A stretch of 36,417 nt of DNA from the NCBI GenBank assembly GCA_947598585.1, contig CANQFK010000006.1, positions 1 to 36,417 of the forward strand, written 5' to 3'. A program made the position numbers and the translations under genes. The notes beneath the pieces are model-generated. The model ran no database searches, had not been told where the DNA came from, and worked only from the letters and a program-made list of their open reading frames with translations. Position 1 is the stretch's first letter, and each line of letters starts with the position of its first letter. The DNA comes from an uncultured Clostridia bacterium (GTDB lineage: Bacteria; Bacillota; Clostridia; Christensenellales; Pumilibacteraceae). Of the stretch, positions 6,866 through 16,047 are shown one piece after another.

Positions 6866-9066
6866 TACACATCTCCGTATAATAAATTGTTATCGCCGTA
6901 AAATTCCGCCAAAAAGGTTTTCATTCCGCTGTACCTTTTTGCAATGTAATTGTTGTCTATCATGCGTTTGAGCGAATATTCGTCGCCTACGAGCGCCACG
7001 AATTTTTTCGCGCGCGTGATCGCCGTATACAGCAGATTTCTCGTAAGTATCATGGGACTGCCGCCCGTAATGGGCATTATTATTCCCACATATTCCGATC
7101 CTTGGCTTTTATGCACGGTCACGGCATAAGACGGCACAAGTTGATTTCTTACGTCGGCGGGATATACCACGGTGCGTCCGTCGTCGAGCACGACCGTTAT
7201 TTCTCCCGATTGAACGTTAATATCCAATATTATGCCCGTGTCGCCGTTAAACACTCCGCTGCCCTTCTCGTAATAAGGATCGTAGCGCACCCATTCGAGT
7301 TGATAGTTGTTGCTTATGTGCATTACCTTGTCGCCCACTCTGTATATCGTTTCTCCGAATGTGAGCGATCTGCCCGTCGGATTTATCACTTCCTGCAATC
7401 TCTTGTTGAGCGCGACCGTGCCGCAAGGACCGTTCTTTACAGGGCAAAGGACCTGTATCTTGTTGGCGTCCACGTTGAGGTATTTTGGGATCCGCCTCGA
7501 CGCCATGTCCACTATCGTATCGGCTATCTGCTCCCGACTGTTGGCGCGGATAAAGAAGAAGTCCTTGTCCTTGCGGCTTATGTCGGGCATTCTGCCCTCG
7601 TTTACGGCATGAGCGTTGGAGGCTATAAGGCTTTCCTCCGACTGCCTGTAAATGTGCGTGAGCATTACCACGGGTATGATCGAACTCGCTATCATGTCCG
7701 CGAGAACGTTGCCCGCTCCCACGCTCGGCAATTGGTCCTTGTCGCCCACAAGAATAAGTCTTGTTCCGCCTGCAAGACGACGAACGAGCAGATTGAGCAG
7801 AAATACGTCCACCATGGAAACTTCGTCAACGATCACCGCGCCGCAATTCAACGGCGAAAGCACCGTCCTGTAATCGTTTTGTCCAACGTCCTTCATAAGC
7901 GCACGATGGATCGTGGTGGCGTCCCTGCCCGTGCTTTCGCTCAGCCTCTTGGCGGCTCTGCCCGTGGGCGCCATCAACATGGAAGTGATGCCGAGCTTTT
8001 CGGTTATGTCGATAATGCACTTTATCACCGTGGTCTTGCCCGTGCCGGGACCGCCCGTGATTATGGAAACGCCGCTCGCCACCGCCGTACGCACGGCTTC
8101 CTTTTGAAGTTCATGTAGTTTAACGTTGTTGACGCGCTCGAATTCGATAATATCGTTTTCGGCGTCGTAGCCTATCCTGTCCGCCTCGCAAACGAGTTTT
8201 ATTATTCCCGCCGAGGCTCCGCGTTCTGCCTGAAAGACCGCCCTATGATAGATCGCGTCGGCGTCGTCTATTATGACGCGTTTGAGTTTGCCGTCGATGA
8301 TAAGACTGTCTATTTCGCCGTCCACGGCTTTATCTTCGCATTTGAGAAGAGCCGTAGCCTTGGCTATGAGTTCTTCGCGCGGCAAATAGGTGTTGCCGTC
8401 CTCGCCGCCGAGCGTGAGTTCGTGTATGATCCCGGCGCGTATCCTGAACGGACTGTCCTTGGATATGCCCTGCTTTTCGGCAATGCGGTCGGCGGTGATA
8501 AAACCTATGCCGTCGATGTCCTCGATGAGTTTATACGGATTGTGCGATACGATGTTCACCGTATCGTCCCCGTAAAAGCGGTATATCTTCAAGGCGGTGC
8601 CTATTGGGATTTCCTGCGATTGCAAGTACATCACCGCGTCCTGAATAGCCTTGTTTTGAATGTACGCTTCGTGTATCGCCATGGCTTTTGACGAGGAGAT
8701 CCCGCGCACTACCGTCAGCCTGTTGGGGTGACGTTCGATGACTTCGAGTGTGTCCTTGCCGAATGTGGACGCAAGCACGAGCGCGGTCTTGGGACCCAAT
8801 CCCTTTATAAGTCCGCTGCCGAGATAGCGCACTATACCGTCTATCGTGTCGGGCAATATGCGCTTTACGTCCGTAGCCTTGAATTGACGACCGAATTTGG
8901 GATGGATAACATATTCGCCGATGACCTCCACGTCCTCGCCCTCGGAAACGGGTGGAAAGGTGCCCACCGCAATAACGGGATCCCCGTCGATATCGAGGAC
9001 CGCTATCGTATAGCCGTTTTCTTCGTTGCGAAAACGTATTTCGTCGATGTTACCTTTTATTTTCAT
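6865..9066 (-). CDS. recD2: RecD2/YrrC-type SF1B DNA helicase
   Basis: A 733-aa helicase of the RecD2 class, which acts 5'-3' on DNA without RecBC and has roles in repair and replication fork stability. The N-terminal OB-like and helix-hairpin-helix region (residues 1-200, with GSGLIKGLG near 83-91 and IDGIGF near 184) is the hallmark separating RecD2 from RecD. Walker A is GGPGTGKTT at 338-346, Walker B is VDEVSMVD at 413-420, and the C-terminal motif [10 protein letters not shown] marks SF1B motif VI. The ATG overlaps the metK stop (ATGA) and the stop overlaps the next ATG (TAATG). It is therefore in the middle of the metK operon. Confidence 0.95.
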   Translation of the reverse strand: MKIKGNIDEIRFRNEENGYTIAVLDIDGDPVIAVGTFPPVSEGEDVEVIGEYVIHPKFGRQFKATDVKRILPDTIDGIVRYLGSGLIKGLGPKTALVLASTFGKDTLEVIERHPNRLTVVRGISSSKAMAIHEAYIQNKAIQDAVMYLQSQEIPIGTALKIYRFYGDDTVNIVSHNPYKLIEDIDGIGFITADRIAEKQGISKDSPFRIRAGIIHELTLGGEDGNTYLPREELIAKATALLKCEDKAVDGEIDSLIIDGKLKRVIIDDADAIYHRAVFQAERGASAGIIKLVCEADRIGYDAENDIIEFERVNNVKLHELQKEAVRTAVASGVSIITGGPGTGKTTVIKCIIDITEKLGITSMLMAPTGRAAKRLSESTGRDATTIHRALMKDVGQNDYRTVLSPLNCGAVIVDEVSMVDVFLLNLLVRRLAGGTRLILVGDKDQLPSVGAGNVLADMIASSIIPVVMLTHIYRQSEESLIASNAHAVNEGRMPDISRKDKDFFFIRANSREQIADTIVDMASRRIPKYLNVDANKIQVLCPVKNGPCGTVALNKRLQEVINPTGRSLTFGETIYRVGDKVMHISNNYQLEWVRYDPYYEKGSGVFNGDTGIILDINVQSGEITVVLDDGRTVVYPADVRNQLVPSYAVTVHKSQGSEYVGIIMPITGGSPMILTRNLLYTAITRAKKFVALVGDEYSLKRMIDNNYIAKRYSGMKTFLAEFYGDNNLLYGDV

Positions 9067-10238
9067 TTAAGGTACGCCTTGATCTCCTTTACTTTGTCCG
9101 TCTGTTCCCAAGGCAGATCGGGCTTGCCCAAGTGACCGTAATTGGTGGTTTTTGCGTATATGGGTGCGCGCAGACCGAGATTTTTTATAATGGAATACGG
9201 TCTGAAATCGAAATGCTTCTCTATTATCTCCAAAAGTTTGTCGTTGGAAATTTTACCCGTACCGAACGTATCTATGCAAACGGACACGGGATTTGCCTTG
9301 CCGATGGCGTAAGCGACTTGAAGCTGCGCTCTGTCCGCAAGCCCCGCCGCAACGATATTTTTGCAAACGTATCTTGCATAATACGACGCAGACCTGTCCA
9401 CTTTTGTGGGATCCTTGCCCGAAAAAGAGCCGCCGCCGTGCGGGCACATTCCGCCGTATGTGTCTACGATTATCTTTCTGCCCGTAAGACCGCTGTCGCC
9501 GTGCGGACCGCCGATAACGAATCTGCCCGTGGGGTTTATCAAAAATTTCGTCTTATCGGTTATGAGGTCCTTGTCTATGGACATAAGAATAACGTGCTTT
9601 ATAATATCCTCTCTCAACAGGTCGAGATCCGCCTCGGCGTTGTGTTGAGCCGAAACAACGACCGTGTCCACATAAGCCGGCTTGTCGTCCTTGTATGCGA
9701 CCGTGACTTGCGCCTTGCCGTCGGGACGAAGCTGGGGCATTATACCCGTCTTGCGCACCTCGGTGAGCCTCTTTGTCAGCTTGTGCGCGAGGTAAATGGG
9801 AAGCGGCATGAGCGTCGGCGTTTCGTTGCAAGCGTATCCGAACATCATGCCTTGGTCACCCGCGCCTATCCTATCGGCGGGATCGGAAGAGCCTTTGCTC
9901 TCGATAGCGTCGCTTACGCCCATGGAAATATCCTGCGACTGTTCGTTGATGTAAGTAAGAACTGCGCAGTTATGATAGTCGAAGCCGAGCGCCGAATCGT
10001 TGTACCCTATCTCCTTTACCACCTTGCGCACCACGCGCGGGATATCGACATATTGCTCTGTGGTGAATTCGCCCATTACCATTACCATGCCCGTGCTACA
10101 ACAAACTTCGCACGCAACGCGCGAATTGGGATCGCCTTTGAGCGCCTCGTCGAGTATGTTGTCGGCTATGGCGTCGCAGATCTTATCGGGATGTCCCTCG
10201 GTAACGCTCTCGCTTGAAAACAATCTTATTTTATCCAT
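9063..10238 (-). CDS. metK: S-adenosylmethionine synthase
   Basis: A 391-aa enzyme that makes SAM from methionine and ATP in the cytoplasm. It shows [16 protein letters not shown] at the N-terminus, [12 protein letters not shown] in the middle, and the phosphate loop [13 protein letters not shown]. The length is normal for MetK. An upstream in-frame start would add 13 residues, but the ATG at 10238 has AAGGAG at the right distance and begins [11 protein letters not shown] as in relatives. It is the first gene of a five-gene operon and overlaps recD2 by four bases. The leader from the promoter at 10277 is only about 30 bases, so no SAM riboswitch can be present, unlike many Bacillota metK genes. 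Confidence 0.97.
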   Translation of the reverse strand: MDKIRLFSSESVTEGHPDKICDAIADNILDEALKGDPNSRVACEVCCSTGMVMVMGEFTTEQYVDIPRVVRKVVKEIGYNDSALGFDYHNCAVLTYINEQSQDISMGVSDAIESKGSSDPADRIGAGDQGMMFGYACNETPTLMPLPIYLAHKLTKRLTEVRKTGIMPQLRPDGKAQVTVAYKDDKPAYVDTVVVSAQHNAEADLDLLREDIIKHVILMSIDKDLITDKTKFLINPTGRFVIGGPHGDSGLTGRKIIVDTYGGMCPHGGGSFSGKDPTKVDRSASYYARYVCKNIVAAGLADRAQLQVAYAIGKANPVSVCIDTFGTGKISNDKLLEIIEKHFDFRPYSIIKNLGLRAPIYAKTTNYGHLGKPDLPWEQTDKVKEIKAYLK

Positions 10239-10276
10239 AATTATCTCCTTAAAGTGAACGATCGTCTTGACAATCA

Positions 10277-10305
10277 ATTATACAATATCCGCCTGCAATA
10301 GTCAA
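10277..10305 (-). promoter_or_regulatory. Promoter of the metK operon
   Basis: On the - strand, TTGACT (10305-10300), a 17-base spacer and TATAAT (10282-10277). The expected transcript start is about 30 bases before the metK ATG. Confidence 0.82.
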
Positions 10306-10342
10306 GAAATTACAGACGGTTTTCTTAACGTCACGCCACAAT

Positions 10343-10379
10343 AAAAAGCGCAACGAAACATTTCTCCGCCACGCTTTTT
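10343..10379 (-). terminator. Terminator after the DUF4143 ATPase gene
   Basis: On the - strand, AAAAAGCGTGGCG (10379-10367) pairs with CGTTGCGCTTTTT (10355-10343), using three G-T pairs, around an 11-base loop and ending in a T run. It isolates the ATPase gene from the metK promoter. Confidence 0.75.
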
Positions 10380-10410
10380 GTTATCAACACGCTTTTTTGT
10401 TATCAAGTTG

Positions 10411-11844
10411 TTATTTATTTTTATGACTTTCCACAAAACCGAGCATATACAGGAACGCCGGCGCGGGAATGCGATATATTTTCTTTTCTCCGTAATAAAA
10501 TTCGCCGAAGTCATTTGCTCGCTTGGTAATTACAAGATTTGGGTGTTTTTGTTCCGACATAGTTACGATCGCATCCGACTCCGATATTTTTGCCTGATCA
10601 CGATATTTTACCTCGATCATTATCGTCATCTTTTCGGATTTAACAACTATATCTATTTCGCTTTCCTTCTTACCGCCTCTGTAATATCCGATTTGCATCG
10701 CCTCATCATAATAGAACGACTTGATATGCTTATAAACGGCAGTTTCGGCAATAATACCGAGTTCGTCTGGATCGTTTGTTATATCGTCACGCATCAGTAC
10801 CGCATTGCGCATAGCGGCGTCGGCAATATAGATCTTGCTCTGTGCCTTCAAAAGCTGTTTTGTTCCGACGTTGACAAGCGGACTGATATAAATTAGATTT
10901 GCGCTTTCCAAATAGCCGATATATTTCTCTACCGTGGCTCTGCTCACACCGTCAAGTTCCTTGGAAAGCGTTTGAATATTGATGATATTTGATGAAGTGT
11001 AGCACAGATAAAGAAAGATCTTTTCGACATCGGATATATTGCGTATACCATAAACGGACGGCAAATCTCGTTTTAACGCTTTATCGACTATATCTTCTCT
11101 GAGAACTCTTTGCGCATAGAGGTCGTCATGGCTCAAAGCGAGTTCGGGGAACCCTCCGACTTGCAAATAGCGGATAAAAGGAACTTGCAACAAAGAAAGT
11201 TTATTAAAAATTTCGGTCTGTTCCTGCGCGGAACGCAAATACATTTGCGTCGGTTTCAGATCCAAAGGGAGTTCGGGAACATGAATACCCGTTAACTCAC
11301 AATATTCATAAAAAGAAAGCGTGGGAACATGGATCGTCTTCCAACGTCCCAATCCGCTTTCGGAGATCTTATCCGTAAGTATTGGACTTGCAGATCCCGT
11401 TGCCATAATGTGCATTTTGGGATTATTGTCATAAAGAATTTTCAACCAACTGTTCCAATCCGTCGCATATTGTATTTCGTCGAAAAAGCAATATATCTCC
11501 TCTTCGGACGAAATGTTATTCCGAAATATCTCCACTACCTTATCGATAGAACAAAGTTTCAAAAGCGGATGATCGAAAGACAAAAACAGAATGTTTTTAG
11601 GCGATATATTTTTACCGAGCAAATCGCTTATTGCCTGATACATTATAGTCGTCTTTCCCGTTCGCCTTGCGCCGCATAAAATGACCGATCGCCTTATATC
11701 TTTACGAGCAAGCGTATTCATCGCTTCATAGTAGGCAAATCGCTTCATGGGTTTATTGAATTCCTGTCCCACGTTGCCCGATTGCCACCACGGATTGTAT
11801 GAAAACAAAAGATCGAGCACATTTTCGGGATTAGCAAGTTCCAT
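10411..11844 (-). CDS. AAA_14/DUF4143 ATPase, unknown role
   Basis: A 477-aa protein of the widespread AAA_14-DUF4143 class. Walker A is GARRTGKTT at residues 58-66 and Walker B is FFDEIQ at 120-125; the following MATGSAS is the sensor region. The C-terminal third (from about residue 320) has the DUF4143 layout ending in an EIDIVVKS...IEVKYRD stretch, which resembles the PD-(D/E)xK nuclease core (D, then E-x-K). These proteins are common, often strain-variable and of unproven function. It is monocistronic with its own promoter (11866-11894) and terminator (10343-10379), and sits between two housekeeping units, which suggests insertion as a single-gene cassette. GAGGTG precedes the ATG. Confidence 0.9.
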   Translation of the reverse strand: MELANPENVLDLLFSYNPWWQSGNVGQEFNKPMKRFAYYEAMNTLARKDIRRSVILCGARRTGKTTIMYQAISDLLGKNISPKNILFLSFDHPLLKLCSIDKVVEIFRNNISSEEEIYCFFDEIQYATDWNSWLKILYDNNPKMHIMATGSASPILTDKISESGLGRWKTIHVPTLSFYEYCELTGIHVPELPLDLKPTQMYLRSAQEQTEIFNKLSLLQVPFIRYLQVGGFPELALSHDDLYAQRVLREDIVDKALKRDLPSVYGIRNISDVEKIFLYLCYTSSNIINIQTLSKELDGVSRATVEKYIGYLESANLIYISPLVNVGTKQLLKAQSKIYIADAAMRNAVLMRDDITNDPDELGIIAETAVYKHIKSFYYDEAMQIGYYRGGKKESEIDIVVKSEKMTIMIEVKYRDQAKISESDAIVTMSEQKHPNLVITKRANDFGEFYYGEKKIYRIPAPAFLYMLGFVESHKNK

Positions 11845-11865
11845 AAATTACACCTCTCAAATTTT

Positions 11866-11894
11866 ATAATATATAAAAATGACTTATTTGTCAA
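11866..11894 (-). promoter_or_regulatory. Promoter of the DUF4143 ATPase gene
   Basis: On the - strand, TTGACA (11894-11889), a 17-base spacer and TATTAT (11871-11866). The leader is short, about 15 bases, just enough for the AGGTG ribosome binding site. Confidence 0.75.
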
Positions 11895-12159
11895 GCAAAA
11901 TGGCATTATTTAAAAAAAGATTATAAGTATAGTTACAATCTTTTCTCAAAAAATGTCATTTTACTCGTTAAAAGTTGCATTATTCTATCGAGGTCGACAA
12001 AATGACGGGAATGGCAAAACATGACAATTTCGGCTTTTTCGCCCTTATGAAAGTCCCAAAGTGCATTAAAATCGGGTTTTGTTTAGGTCAACAAAACCAA
12101 AAATGATCTGCGCCGATTTATATTTTATAAAATACGGAGGCGGTTGTTTATCAAAACAG
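11895..12159. other. Non-coding A/T-rich spacer with two hairpins
   Basis: This stretch between the divergent ATPase and proS promoters has no credible gene. It holds AAAAGATT (11915-11922) pairing with AATCTTTT (11937-11944), and a perfect 9-bp hairpin GGTTTTGTT (12075-12083) / AACAAAACC (12090-12098) with a 6-base loop. Short related words (AAAATGGCATTATT, AAAATGTCATTTTA, AGTTGCATTATTC) recur between 11896 and 11985. No T-box motifs are seen upstream of proS. Confidence 0.5.
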
Positions 12160-12188
12160 TTGACTTTTGATTTCAAAACCGTTAAAAT
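12160..12188 (+). promoter_or_regulatory. Promoter of proS
   Basis: TTGACT (12160-12165), a 17-base spacer and TAAAAT (12183-12188). The leader is about 43 bases and ends with CGGAG before the ATG at 12238; it is too short for a T-box. Confidence 0.75.
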
Positions 12189-12237
12189 TATTTAGCTTAC
12201 AAAGAAATTCAAAGTTCGAGGTTTACGGAGATAATTT

Positions 12238-13674
12238 ATGGCTAAGGAAAAAGAATTTGTAAAAGAAATAGCCGATATTCACGAGGACTTTCCTCAATGG
12301 TACACCGACGTCGTACTCAAAACTCAGCTTGCCGATTACGGACCCGTTAAGGGCACGATGGTCATTCGCCCGTACGGCTATGCGATATGGGAACTTATCC
12401 AAAAGGAAATGGACAAGAGATTCAAGGAAACGGGACACGAAAACGCGTACTTCCCCCTCCTTATCCCGTACAGCTACCTTACCAAGGAAGCCGAACATGT
12501 GGAGGGCTTTGCGCCCGAGGTGGCGATGGTGACAAGAGCGGGTCAGAACGACTTGCCCGAACCGCTCGTCATTCGCCCCACAAGCGAAACGATAATTTGC
12601 GAAATGTACTCCAAGTGGGTGGAATCGTACCGCGACCTGCCGCTACTCATCAATCAATGGGCAAACGTCGTAAGATGGGAAAAGACCACGCGTCCGTTCC
12701 TCAGAACAAGCGAATTCCTTTGGCAAGAGGGTCACACCTTGCACGCCACCGCAGAGGAAGCGGAAGAGGAAACGCTTAAAATTTTGGACGTTTACGACGA
12801 ATTTGCGCGCAACGTGCTCGCCATTCCCATGTTCAAGGGCAGAAAGAGCGAAAAAGAAAAGTTCGCGGGCGCGCAGGCGACATATTCCATAGAGGCGATG
12901 ATGCAGGACGGCAAAAGTTTGCAGTCGGGCACGACGCACTTCTTCGGCACCAACTTCTCGGCGGCGTTCAACATAGAATTCCTCGACAAAGACGGAAAGC
13001 GCAAAAATCCCTATCAAACCTCTTGGGGAACGTCCACAAGGCTCATAGGCGCAATAATAATGGCGCACGGCGACGAACGCGGACTGTGCTTGCCCCCCAA
13101 AGTAGCCCCCATTCAGGCGGTCATCATTCCGGTCGCAATGCACAAGGCGGGCGTTATCGAAAAATGCACGGAAGTTTACGATTCCCTCAAAAACGAGTTC
13201 CGCATAAAACTCGACGACCGCGATTACAGCCCCGGTTGGAAGTTCAACGAATATGAGATGAAGGGCGTGCCCGTGCGTATCGAAATAGGTCCGCGCGACA
13301 TCGAAAAGGGCGTAGCCGTCCTTTGCCGCAGAGATAAAGAGGGCGAAAAGACGGAAGTCCCGCTCGACAAACTCGGCGAAGAACTCGGAAAGTTGCTTGA
13401 CGATATCCACGAAAACATGTACAATAAAGCGCTCGCTTTCCGCGATTCACATGTAAAGACCGTCGCGGACATGAACGAACTCAAAGACGCCGTGGACAGC
13501 GGGAATTTCGCGCTCGGAATGTGGTGCGGCGACGAGGCGTGCGAAAACAAGATAAAGGAACTCACCAACGCCTCCACGCGCAATATGCCGTTCGACCAGA
13601 CTCCTTGCGGCGACAAGTGTGTTTGCTGCGGCAAAAAAGCGACCAAAAAAATATACTTCGGCAAAGCCTATTGA
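12238..13674 (+). CDS. proS: Prolyl-tRNA synthetase, archaeal/eukaryotic type
   Basis: A 478-aa class II synthetase that charges tRNA-Pro. It has the short architecture of the archaeal/eukaryotic type: no editing insertion between motifs 2 and 3, and a C-terminal zinc-binding extension. Landmarks are VIRPTSETIICEMY (motif 1/2 region), RWEKTTRPFLRTSEFLWQEG (motif 2), GTSTRLIGAIIMAHGDERG (motif 3), and four Cys near the end (CGDEAC... CGDKCVCCG), finishing in FGKAY with the terminal Tyr typical of this type. Clostridia commonly carry this form. It is monocistronic, with promoter 12160 and terminator 13697. Absence of the cis-editing domain means that clearing Ala-tRNA-Pro would need a separate trans-editing protein, not seen here. 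Confidence 0.96.
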   Translation: MAKEKEFVKEIADIHEDFPQWYTDVVLKTQLADYGPVKGTMVIRPYGYAIWELIQKEMDKRFKETGHENAYFPLLIPYSYLTKEAEHVEGFAPEVAMVTRAGQNDLPEPLVIRPTSETIICEMYSKWVESYRDLPLLINQWANVVRWEKTTRPFLRTSEFLWQEGHTLHATAEEAEEETLKILDVYDEFARNVLAIPMFKGRKSEKEKFAGAQATYSIEAMMQDGKSLQSGTTHFFGTNFSAAFNIEFLDKDGKRKNPYQTSWGTSTRLIGAIIMAHGDERGLCLPPKVAPIQAVIIPVAMHKAGVIEKCTEVYDSLKNEFRIKLDDRDYSPGWKFNEYEMKGVPVRIEIGPRDIEKGVAVLCRRDKEGEKTEVPLDKLGEELGKLLDDIHENMYNKALAFRDSHVKTVADMNELKDAVDSGNFALGMWCGDEACENKIKELTNASTRNMPFDQTPCGDKCVCCGKKATKKIYFGKAY

Positions 13675-13690
13675 TATTCTTCCGATCCGA

Positions 13691-14557
13691 TCATTTATCC
13701 GTCCTTGCGAGGGCGGATCTTTTTTTGTCATCGAAGATATCGACGTAAATATTATAAGCCGTATCGGGCAAAAAAAGGTTGCGCATTATGTCGTCCTCCG
13801 CGTCTTTTTGCGATATGGGGTGCCGAAATTCATCGCTGCCCACCTCTATCGTAAGCGCCGTTATGCCGTTTTGCACGCACCAATCCTTGTATCCGCCCGC
13901 GCTCATCATGTCGCCGTCCACCGCCTTGTAACCTAACGTATCCGCGACCCTGTGAGCAAACTCGCGCTCCCTCGCGTCCCCGCGGAAAAAATCCCAATAG
14001 ACTTCCCGACCGAGCGCATGATAACTTATGGTAAATATGGGTCTTATCGCGAGAGTGAAATATTTCAAGGCAGCCGTTTCGGGCTCGCTGAACGGATATT
14101 CGCCCACATAGCCCATCGGCGCGGGATAGCGAAGATTGTTTTTGCCCGTGGCGAACCTTGCGTCGAAATTGACATTGAGGTCGACGGCGCGCACATTTGC
14201 TTTCCACTGCGAAAAGTCGTCGCTCTTGTTTACCGAGCGAACGAGATCGGCATATTCCCTTGCGCCCTCCGCCCCTTTCTCGATAAGTATTGCGCCATCG
14301 GGATTGACCATAGGCACAAAATAGACGGTATAAGGCGTTTTCGTCCCAAAGAGCGCAAACGCCTGCCTTATGACGAGAAGCGCGGTTATGTTTTCACGCG
14401 CGTGTATCCCGCCCGTGACTATTATCTTGCGTTCGCCCTCGCCCGACTTTATGTAATATATCTTATTGCCGAGAACGGAACTGCCGATGTCGCCCACCTG
14501 CGCTCCGTTAAACCTGAAATACGATATGTCGTCGGTTAAATTGCCGTATGTATACAT
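13691..14557 (-). CDS. M14-family zinc carboxypeptidase
   Basis: A 288-aa peptidase of the M14 family. The zinc ligands are visible as HxxE at His52 and Glu55 (GGIHARENI) and a distant His180 (SYHALG); the catalytic Glu is Glu238 in LTIEVG. VPMVNPDG near residue 81 is the usual substrate-pocket segment. Members include gamma-D-glutamyl-diaminopimelate peptidases that recycle or trim peptidoglycan peptides. No signal peptide is visible, so it would work inside the cell, possibly on imported muropeptides (inference). AGAGG precedes the ATG. It follows rlmH by 45 bases and is probably the last gene of that operon. Its final codons overlap the convergent proS terminator. Confidence 0.9.
   Translation of the reverse strand: MYTYGNLTDDISYFRFNGAQVGDIGSSVLGNKIYYIKSGEGERKIIVTGGIHARENITALLVIRQAFALFGTKTPYTVYFVPMVNPDGAILIEKGAEGAREYADLVRSVNKSDDFSQWKANVRAVDLNVNFDARFATGKNNLRYPAPMGYVGEYPFSEPETAALKYFTLAIRPIFTISYHALGREVYWDFFRGDAREREFAHRVADTLGYKAVDGDMMSAGGYKDWCVQNGITALTIEVGSDEFRHPISQKDAEDDIMRNLFLPDTAYNIYVDIFDDKKRSALARTDK
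13697..13727 (+). terminator. proS terminator, inside the end of the convergent M14 gene
   Basis: ATCCGTCCT (13697-13705) pairs with AGGGCGGAT (13710-13718) over nine positions with one T-G pair, loop TGCG, followed by CTTTTTTTG. The same bases encode the last ten or so residues of the peptidase on the other strand. Confidence 0.85.
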
Positions 14558-14602
14558 ATAATGTTCCTCTTGTTCTTTTTGCCATTATATGTCGCGTAAC
14601 GA

Positions 14603-15043
14603 TCATTTGTGATACGGCAACCCCTCCTTTATGGTAAACGCGCGATATATCTGTTCGAGCGCAATGACACGCATGAGCATATGCGGATACGTCATTTTTC
14701 CGAAGCTGACGCGCCTGTCCGCCCGATCCCTTACTCGTTGATCGACGCCGCACGAACCGCCTATAACAAAGCTGATCGTGTCGCCACGCAAAAAAGCGCT
14801 GTCGAGAAGATCCGAAAATTCCTCGCTGCTCTTGCTCTCGCCGCCTATATCGGCAAGGATCACATAGCCCTTTAACGCCTGTAAGATATCCGAACTTTCG
14901 GCGGCGATCCCGTCGGGTCTGTCCTTGATCTCGCACACCGAAACGTCGGCAAAACGCCCGAGCCGTTTGAGGTATTCTTCGCACGCGTCCGCGAAAAACT
15001 TTTCTTTCAGCTTGCCTACCGCAACGATCTTTATCTTTTTCAT
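14603..15043 (-). CDS. rlmH: 23S rRNA (pseudouridine1915-N3)-methyltransferase RlmH
   Basis: A 146-aa SPOUT methyltransferase that methylates pseudouridine 1915 in helix 69 of 23S rRNA using SAM. The SAM-binding knot is marked by FVIGGSCG (residues 92-99), and the C-terminus LPYHK is typical. It is slightly shorter than the usual 155-159. The open frame extends far upstream, but MKKIKIVAVGKLKE is the conserved N-terminus, and its ATG at 15043 overlaps the stop of the upstream membrane protease as ATGA. The linkage of rlmH with walJ, seen also in Bacillus subtilis, is preserved here with two CPBP genes between them. Confidence 0.95.
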   Translation of the reverse strand: MKKIKIVAVGKLKEKFFADACEEYLKRLGRFADVSVCEIKDRPDGIAAESSDILQALKGYVILADIGGESKSSEEFSDLLDSAFLRGDTISFVIGGSCGVDQRVRDRADRRVSFGKMTYPHMLMRVIALEQIYRAFTIKEGLPYHK

Positions 15044-16035
15044 AGTCCGAACAAATAGGTTATGAACGTGGATATAACGGTCACTACTATGGCGCCTATA
15101 TAGAAAATGTTGTCCCTCAGCCCTATCTTTTGACCCGACGCGGCATACGCTTCGTTGAGTCGGAGATAATATGTGTTCCGATCGTTTTTTGTCACGCGTC
15201 GAACAGCCAACGCCAACCAGAACACGGCAAGGAATATTAGCGCCAACGCGCCCGAGAGCACTCCGAAATCGACGCTGTCGATAAAAGAATAAAAACCGCC
15301 GCCTATCGCCCAGCCGTACTGACTTGCGCTTTCGAGGTAGATGCTCATGAAATTGTTCATGAAGTGCACTATCATAGCGGGTATTATCGAGCCCGTTTCG
15401 AGGACGAGGTAAGCCAAGAGCGCGCCGAGCACCGCCGTGTAAAAGATCTGCGTGATGTTCTGGTGGAAAAGTCCGAACGCAATACCTATAAGCAAAATGG
15501 TTTTTTTGTACGAATGCGTTGTCCTCATTACGGTAAGCAAGCCGCCGCGATTGGTAAACTCCTCGCATATCGCGGGAAGAATTGCCGTTACGGCGACGGA
15601 TATCAAAAAGTACGCGGGATCGAACGTTTCGGGCAAGACCGTGCTTCCCGACGGAGTATATCCGAATATGATAAGTATAAGCTGCCAAAAGATCGAAAAT
15701 CCCATTGACGCAAAAGGCACGCACAGTCCGATGATAACGGAGAGCAAGATGACTTTGAAGCTGCATTTGCGATAGCCCGAAAATGCGAAAACGTCCTTTA
15801 CGCTCTTTTTCAATACGAATTTGTACATGAGGAACGGAAAGACGAGCAACAGCAACAACTGTACGGGCAACGAAAACGCTATGTCCATAAGCAATTCCAG
15901 CCACGCCTCGTCCATGGAAATATCGAGCATTGCGACCTGCACATAGTAACTGACTATACGCATAATGAGCAGAGCGATAGATATTATAAATACCGTTAAT
16001 CCTACGGTGCGATATTGTTTTTTGTGATCGTCCAT
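15040..16035 (-). CDS. CPBP-family intramembrane metalloprotease (second copy)
   Basis: A 331-aa protein with about eight membrane helices. It has all CPBP (Abi/CAAX-protease) motifs: EExxxR at Glu158, Glu159 and Arg163 (EEFTNR), FxxxH at Phe187-His191 (FGLFH), and HxxxN at His224-Asn228. These residues form the Glu/His active site of Rce1-like proteases. Bacterial members process or modify membrane proteins and are often linked to bacteriocin immunity, but the substrate here is unknown. GGAGG precedes the ATG. It lies 12 bases after another CPBP gene and overlaps rlmH by four bases. No bacteriocin-like gene is visible nearby. Confidence 0.9.
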   Translation of the reverse strand: MDDHKKQYRTVGLTVFIISIALLIMRIVSYYVQVAMLDISMDEAWLELLMDIAFSLPVQLLLLLVFPFLMYKFVLKKSVKDVFAFSGYRKCSFKVILLSVIIGLCVPFASMGFSIFWQLILIIFGYTPSGSTVLPETFDPAYFLISVAVTAILPAICEEFTNRGGLLTVMRTTHSYKKTILLIGIAFGLFHQNITQIFYTAVLGALLAYLVLETGSIIPAMIVHFMNNFMSIYLESASQYGWAIGGGFYSFIDSVDFGVLSGALALIFLAVFWLALAVRRVTKNDRNTYYLRLNEAYAASGQKIGLRDNIFYIGAIVVTVISTFITYLFGL

Positions 16036-16047
16036 TATCCTCCTCCC

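Noticed and set aside
7102-8118. 338-aa open frame opposite recD2
   Set aside because: Composition is His/Arg/Tyr-rich as expected of an antisense shadow; the recD2 motifs on the other strand are decisive.
10239-10276. SAM riboswitch upstream of metK
   Set aside because: The promoter lies 39 bases upstream of the ATG, leaving no room for an S-box or similar leader.
12189-12237. T-box leader upstream of proS
   Set aside because: The leader is under 50 bases and lacks the conserved T-box sequence; nothing similar lies further upstream.
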